DNA of 12,351 nt from contig JAQWJG010000038.1 in assembly GCA_029248485.1 (NCBI GenBank), positions 1 to 12,351 on the forward strand. The letters run 5' to 3'. The notes under the pieces were generated by a model, which did no database searches, was not told where the DNA came from, and saw only the letters and a program-made list of their open reading frames with translations. Source of the DNA: SAR86 cluster bacterium (GTDB lineage Bacteria; Pseudomonadota; Gammaproteobacteria; SAR86; D2472). The translations under genes were made by a program, and so were the position numbers. Positions 9,051 through 12,351 of this stretch are shown here, one piece after another (the stretch's first letter is position 1; each line of letters begins with the position of its first letter).

Positions 9051-9053
9051 ATT

Positions 9054-10457
9054 TTGGTAAACCAAGATTTTTTAAAAAGTACGAATAAACTATTCGATCA
9101 AGCATTAAGCTATACAGATATTTCACCAGATTTAGCCACGAGAATTAGAGTCTCTAATTCAACTTACACAATAAATTTTGGTGTAAAACTTAGAGACGAA
9201 ATACACACTTTTACAGGATGGCGTTCCGTCCATTCAGAGCACTTTGAACCTGCTAAAGGGGGAATTCGATATGACATCAATGCTTCTCAAGAAGAAGTAG
9301 AGGCTCTGGCTGCTCTGATGACTTACAAATGCGCAATTATAGAGGTGCCCTATGGCGGCTCCAAAGGTGCTTTAAAAATCAATCCAAAGGACTGGACCAA
9401 AGCTGAGATTGAAAAAATTACCAGAAGATTTGCCCAAGAACTTATTAAACGTGATTTGATACACCCCGCTCAAAATGTCCCGGCACCAGATGTGGGAACA
9501 AGTGCCGATGAAATGGCTTGGATAGCAGATGAGTATAGACGCATTCACCCCACGGACATCAATGCCCTGGCATGTGTTACTGGAAAACCAACCACAAAAG
9601 GGGGGCTTGTTGGACGATCAGAGGCAACTGGAAGAGGCGTTCAGTACATAGTAAAAGAATTTTTCCGACATGAAGACGATTGTTTAAAAGCAGGCTTTAA
9701 AGGTGGCCTAAAAGATAAAAAAGTCTCCATACAAGGCCTAGGAAATGTTGGGTATCATGCTGCAAAGTTTTTGCAAGAAGAAGACGAATGTAAAATTATT
9801 TGCGTGATGGAGCGCAATGGAGCTATCACTAATCCAGATGGATTAAATGTAGAAAAAATAAAAGCATATCTCTCTGAACATGGAACTTTTGAAGGTTGCA
9901 GCGAAGGCAAGTTTGAAAGTAACTCGTCAGATTTCTTATCCATGAAATGCGACATTCTCATTCCAGCAGCAAGAGAAAATGTAATTAATGAGTCGAATGC
10001 TCAAGAAATAAAAGCCAAGCTAATTGTTGAGGCGGCCAATGGCCCTATTACTTTTGAGGCAGATGAGCTGTTAAATGAACGTAATGTAATCATTATCCCA
10101 GATATCATGGCTAATGCTGGAGGGGTAGCGGTTAGCTACTTTGAATGGATCCGAAATATCAGGCATATTCGGTTTGGTAGGCTAGAAAAAAGGAGGAATG
10201 CATTTCAATTTGATACGCTCATTTCAGCAATTGAAACTATGACTGGAAAAGATATGCCGGAAAAATTTAAAGAGCAATTTATAGAAGGAGTCAATGAGAT
10301 AGATTTAGTCAGATCTGGGCTTGACGACATGATAAGTGAAGCCTATCAAAAAGTCAGACAGAGCATGGTTGAAAATAATATTCCTAATTTGCGCACTGCA
10401 GCATACAAAGTAGCATTAGATAGAATTGCTACTAGCTATGAATCAATTGGCTTATAA
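9054..10457 (+). CDS. Glutamate dehydrogenase (Glu/Leu/Phe/Val dehydrogenase family)
   Basis: This enzyme interconverts glutamate and 2-oxoglutarate plus ammonium with NAD(P). From the TTG start it has 467 residues. Substrate-domain landmarks are K68 (PAKGGIR), K92 (MTYKCA), catalytic K104 in PYGGSKG, and D146 in PAPDVG. The motif ALACVTGKP (171-179) and the Rossmann motif QGLGNVG (227-233) follow. An acidic residue (E253) after the second strand hints at NAD rather than NADP. The C-terminal part (SYFEWIRN...FGRL...DLVRSGL...LRTAAY) resembles the animal-type hexameric subfamily more than short bacterial forms, including about 51 residues where animal enzymes carry the antenna. The open frame extends upstream to an ATG at 8916, but that part is antisense to tRNA-His and is not coding. 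The gene is convergent with the GST-like gene, with a 4-nt gap. The substrate could be another amino acid, but glutamate is most likely. Confidence 0.9.
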   Translation: MVNQDFLKSTNKLFDQALSYTDISPDLATRIRVSNSTYTINFGVKLRDEIHTFTGWRSVHSEHFEPAKGGIRYDINASQEEVEALAALMTYKCAIIEVPYGGSKGALKINPKDWTKAEIEKITRRFAQELIKRDLIHPAQNVPAPDVGTSADEMAWIADEYRRIHPTDINALACVTGKPTTKGGLVGRSEATGRGVQYIVKEFFRHEDDCLKAGFKGGLKDKKVSIQGLGNVGYHAAKFLQEEDECKIICVMERNGAITNPDGLNVEKIKAYLSEHGTFEGCSEGKFESNSSDFLSMKCDILIPAARENVINESNAQEIKAKLIVEAANGPITFEADELLNERNVIIIPDIMANAGGVAVSYFEWIRNIRHIRFGRLEKRRNAFQFDTLISAIETMTGKDMPEKFKEQFIEGVNEIDLVRSGLDDMISEAYQKVRQSMVENNIPNLRTAAYKVALDRIATSYESIGL

Positions 10458-10461
10458 AAAT

Positions 10462-11100
10462 CTAGGGAAAAATATTTCCATTATTTTTTAATGGATCCCA
10501 GAGCTCAAACTTTTGCATGGCTTGAGTAAATAAATCGCTCTTTTCAAAATAATTCAGTAAGGCAATTACTTTGGTAAAGTTTTGATCAAAAAACCAATCA
10601 GAGTTAGCAATTTTGCATTGCCGAATAAACGGCAGGATTGAAATATCCAAGAGACTGATTTGTTTCCCAAAAATCCATGGGTTGGGATTTATATGAGCTT
10701 CTAAGTTTTCAAGGATCACTTTGCATTCTTCTTGGTGTTCAAGTGGGTCCACCTCATACCTAGATGAGTATTTATATCTATCAAGATGATGTTTAAATTT
10801 TGAGTCAAATAATTGAATAAGCTCTTGGGATGAAAGTTCTTCTTGTGCAGTGTAATTATGAACATTGGGGACAGGAGATTCCATGGCCCATGAAATAATA
10901 TCCAAGCTTTCATCAAGAACCTTATCGGGAAATTGCAATACAGGAACAGTACCCTTAGAAGAAACTTGTAACATTTGATCAGGTTTATCTTTCAGCAAAA
11001 TCTCTCTTAATTCGCATTTTTTTGAGGCCAAAATCAAAGCCATGCGAGCCCGCATAGCATAAGGACATCTTCTAAAACTATAGAGTATTGGCAAAGTCAT
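10462..11100 (-). CDS. Glutathione S-transferase-like protein with glutaredoxin-type N-terminus
   Basis: The protein has 212 residues with the two-domain GST layout. The thioredoxin-fold N-terminal domain (1-77) has a CPYA motif at 12-15, the cis-proline motif GTVPVL at 50-55, and the glutathione gamma-glutamyl contact E64-S65. The all-helical C-terminal domain (about 87-200) includes the LLDISILPF box near 150-158. The active site keeps only the first cysteine of a glutaredoxin CPYC, so a monothiol glutathione-dependent thiol transferase, reductase or binding role is more likely than classical conjugation. The substrate cannot be read from sequence. The ATG overlaps the trhO stop as ATGA, so the two are probably co-translated. 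No Shine-Dalgarno is visible. The stop is 4 nt from the gdh stop on the other strand. Confidence 0.85.
   Translation of the reverse strand: MTLPILYSFRRCPYAMRARMALILASKKCELREILLKDKPDQMLQVSSKGTVPVLQFPDKVLDESLDIISWAMESPVPNVHNYTAQEELSSQELIQLFDSKFKHHLDRYKYSSRYEVDPLEHQEECKVILENLEAHINPNPWIFGKQISLLDISILPFIRQCKIANSDWFFDQNFTKVIALLNYFEKSDLFTQAMQKFELWDPLKNNGNIFP
10466..10489 (+). terminator. Weak candidate terminator for gdh
   Basis: GGAAA (10466-10470) and TTTCC (10475-10479) can form a 5-bp hairpin just after the gdh stop, followed by a T6 run at 10484-10489. The stem is short and AU-rich, and it lies within the end of the convergent GST-like gene. An overlapping inverted repeat, CCATTA/TAATGG (10478-10494), would compete with it. 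Confidence 0.25.
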
Positions 11101-12038
11101 TTTTTGCTTGATTGTAAAGTTGCGCCAATATGTTTTTCATTTCTTAGTTTGGCTAAATCAACTTGTTTTTGTCTATCGGCATAACGCTTTTTTTGATCAG
11201 GAGTTTTTTTATTAAAGCAGTTTGGACAACTCACCCCCCTTTCATACTCTGACTCCAGTTTATCTGCTTGTGTAATAGGCATCCTGCAGCCGTGGCACAT
11301 ATCATAAGAGCCAACTTCCAAATTGTGATTGAGGGCCACTCGATCATCGAAAACAAAACACTCGCCCTGCCATAATGAATTTTTTTTATCCACTTTTTCC
11401 ATGTAATTTAAAATGCCACCTTGCAGATGATAAATATTACTAAAGCCTTTTGCTTTCATTAAAGAGGATGCTTTTTCACAACGAATGCCGCCAGTGCAAA
11501 ACATGGCTACTTTTTTATTTTTATCAACACCAGAAGATTCAAGGCTCTCAAGCCAATCAGGGAATTCTCTAAAATTTGTGGTTTCTGGTTGTACAGATTT
11601 TTTAAAAGTACCAATCGAAACCTCATATGTGTTTCTGGTATCTAAAACCAAAACATCCTCTTGAGAAATTAAATGATTCCAATCTTTAGGTTGAACATAT
11701 TTACCTACGATTTTTGATGGGTCGGCTAAGTTATTGCCAATACTAACAATCTCATTTTTTAATTTAACCTTTAACCTAGGAAATGGATCGTCTATACAAG
11801 AGGAGGTTTTAAAGTTCTGGGGCACATAAAGATCTTGAGATTGAAGAAAATTTTTAAATTCTTCAATACCTGCTTCGGTCCCTGCAACAGTTCCATTTAC
11901 TCCCTCTTGAGCTAGAAGAACTGTGCCCTTAATGCTCTCTTTTTGTAGAAATTTAGTGAATGTCATTTGCAGCTCTTCTATATTTGTTAATTCTGCGAAA
12001 GCATAGAAAGCAGCTACTTTAAAAAAATTTGTATTCAT
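11097..12038 (-). CDS. trhO: tRNA uridine(34) hydroxylase TrhO (YceA family, rhodanese domain)
   Basis: TrhO hydroxylates uridine 34 of a subset of tRNAs in an oxygen-dependent reaction, giving 5-hydroxyuridine, the precursor of the cmo5U family of wobble modifications. The protein has 313 residues, shorter than E. coli YceA (350). The N-terminal family domain (1-110) includes LLAQEGVNGTV (41-51). A rhodanese-like domain (about 122-216) has the active-site loop CTGGIRCEKA at 181-190, with C181 in the catalytic position and C187 beside it. The C-terminal part has C248-x2-C251 and C271-x2-C274, which could bind zinc. A short AGG lies just upstream of the ATG. It is followed by the GST-like gene with an ATGA overlap. 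The tRNA-Arg/tRNA-Pro genes lie about 175 bp upstream, on the same strand. Confidence 0.92.
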   Translation of the reverse strand: MNTNFFKVAAFYAFAELTNIEELQMTFTKFLQKESIKGTVLLAQEGVNGTVAGTEAGIEEFKNFLQSQDLYVPQNFKTSSCIDDPFPRLKVKLKNEIVSIGNNLADPSKIVGKYVQPKDWNHLISQEDVLVLDTRNTYEVSIGTFKKSVQPETTNFREFPDWLESLESSGVDKNKKVAMFCTGGIRCEKASSLMKAKGFSNIYHLQGGILNYMEKVDKKNSLWQGECFVFDDRVALNHNLEVGSYDMCHGCRMPITQADKLESEYERGVSCPNCFNKKTPDQKKRYADRQKQVDLAKLRNEKHIGATLQSSKK

Positions 12039-12067
12039 TTGCCTGATTCAATATATATTTATATAAA
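12039..12067 (+). promoter_or_regulatory. Candidate promoter divergent from trhO
   Basis: TTGCCT (12039-12044, 4 of 6 -35 bases) and TATAAA (12062-12067, 5 of 6 -10 bases) are separated by exactly 17 nt. Transcription would start near 12074, about 10 nt before the small ORF at 12084. Such matches arise easily in AT-rich DNA, and the -35 abuts the trhO start codon. Confidence 0.35.
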
Positions 12068-12083
12068 GTTCCTTCATATATCT

Positions 12084-12167
12084 ATGAAAAAGAAAACTAA
12101 AAATAGAATTTACACATTCATAATATCTTTGTTCATATTTTACTATATGTTCGGTCGATACTTTTAG
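12084..12167 (+). CDS. Possible 27-residue single-span membrane miniprotein
   Basis: I do not recognise this ORF. From ATG it encodes 27 residues: a strongly basic start (MKKKTKNR), then a hydrophobic aromatic stretch of about 15 residues (IYTFIISLFIFYYMF), then GRYF and a TAG stop. This is the layout of a small inner-membrane protein with the N-terminus inside. A sigma70-like promoter candidate lies directly upstream (12039-12067). No Shine-Dalgarno is visible. It is divergent from trhO and lies 45 bp from tRNA-Arg. AT-rich DNA readily produces Lys-, Phe- and Ile-rich chance ORFs, so confidence is low. Confidence 0.22.
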   Translation: MKKKTKNRIYTFIISLFIFYYMFGRYF

Positions 12168-12212
12168 CTTTTAAACTGGGTGTGTTTTAAGGCGAATCTA
12201 AAGCAATAATAA

Positions 12213-12289
12213 TGGCGCGCCTGAAGAGATTCGAACTCCTGACCCACGGTTTAGAAAACCGTTGCTCTATCCAGCTGAGCTACAGGCGC
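12213..12289 (-). tRNA. tRNA-Arg(TCT)
   Basis: This is a 77-nt cloverleaf with a GCGCCTG/CAGGCGC acceptor stem. The anticodon stem ACGGT/ACCGT encloses the loop TTTCTAA, with anticodon TCT at 12253-12255. The T loop is TTCGAAT, the discriminator is G73, and CCA is encoded at 12213-12215. It reads AGA/AGG arginine codons. It is closely similar to E. coli tRNA-Arg(UCU). It follows tRNA-Pro after only 2 nt, so the two are surely processed from one transcript. Confidence 0.96.
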
Positions 12290-12291
12290 AC

Positions 12292-12351
12292 TGGTCGGGG
12301 TAGTAAGATTCGAACTTACGACCACTCGCTCCCAAAGCGAGTGCGCTACCA
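12292..12351 (-). tRNA. tRNA-Pro(TGG), 5' end cut off by the window edge
   Basis: The 3' 60 nt are present. They show the end of the D arm (TGGTAGCGC), a perfect anticodon stem CTCGC/GCGAG around TTTGGGA with anticodon TGG at 12332-12334, the T arm GTAAG/CTTAC, acceptor 3' strand TACCCCG, A73 and an encoded CCA (12292-12294). The acceptor 5' strand and most of the D arm lie outside the window. It reads CCN proline codons; U34 in this tRNA is normally a cmo5U site. Confidence 0.93.

Noticed and set aside
8916..9053. N-terminal 46-residue extension of the glutamate dehydrogenase frame
   Set aside because: It is the complement of tRNA-His plus the promoter region, has no family similarity, and a strong ribosome-binding site precedes TTG 9054.
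9755..9961. Minus-strand frame of 68 codons inside gdh
   Set aside because: It is a shadow of the conserved gdh coding sequence and has no independent support.
12168..12212. Terminator for the tRNA-Pro/tRNA-Arg transcript
   Set aside because: No hairpin followed by a T run on the minus strand is visible between tRNA-Arg and the trhO upstream region.
8990..12290. Genomic island inserted at tRNA-Arg with flanking att repeats
   Set aside because: I looked for a copy of the tRNA-Arg 3' end near tRNA-His and found none, and there is no integrase gene. The shared TTCGAA is only the conserved T loop.

Overview
The window is a compact, AT-rich stretch of bacterial chromosome carrying core genes only. 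Every protein gene resembles gammaproteobacterial versions. The minus-strand order tig-clpP-clpX-lon-hupB-ppiD, with fabI convergent at the end, is the arrangement I recall from Pseudomonas-like Gammaproteobacteria. The AT-rich base composition and very short intergenic gaps suggest a small-genome, probably marine, gammaproteobacterium such as a SAR86-like lineage. That lineage guess is inference. I see no mobile element, CRISPR array, phage gene or defence system.

Layout. Bases 1-196 hold no gene but contain a candidate minus-strand promoter and an extended -10 for fabI. fabI (enoyl-ACP reductase) runs on the + strand and overlaps the end of ppiD tail to tail. On the minus strand, reading right to left from about 9000, come tRNA-His, tig (trigger factor), clpP, clpX, lon, hupB (HU) and ppiD. 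Together these form a protein-quality-control block: a ribosome-bound chaperone, the ClpXP protease, the Lon protease, and a membrane-anchored periplasmic folding factor. hupB has its own promoter candidate, a strong Shine-Dalgarno and an intrinsic terminator, so it is set up as a separate, highly expressed unit inside the block.

The right third is a short metabolic and tRNA-modification segment. A glutamate dehydrogenase gene on the + strand is divergent from tRNA-His and starts at TTG. A glutathione-S-transferase-like gene and trhO (tRNA U34 hydroxylase) follow on the minus strand, overlapping by ATGA. A possible 27-residue membrane miniprotein is divergent from trhO. At the right edge are tRNA-Arg(UCU) and a truncated tRNA-Pro(UGG), both on the minus strand.

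Nothing here is an obviously new system. The points worth a second look are architectural: tRNA-His only 20 nt ahead of a tig start codon with no Shine-Dalgarno; what looks like a tRNA cluster split by the gdh/gst/trhO block; trhO beside the gene of one of its expected substrate tRNAs; an antenna-like segment in the glutamate dehydrogenase; a very short ClpP propeptide; and the miniprotein candidate with its own promoter-like sequence. No stretch longer than about 200 bases lacks a gene.
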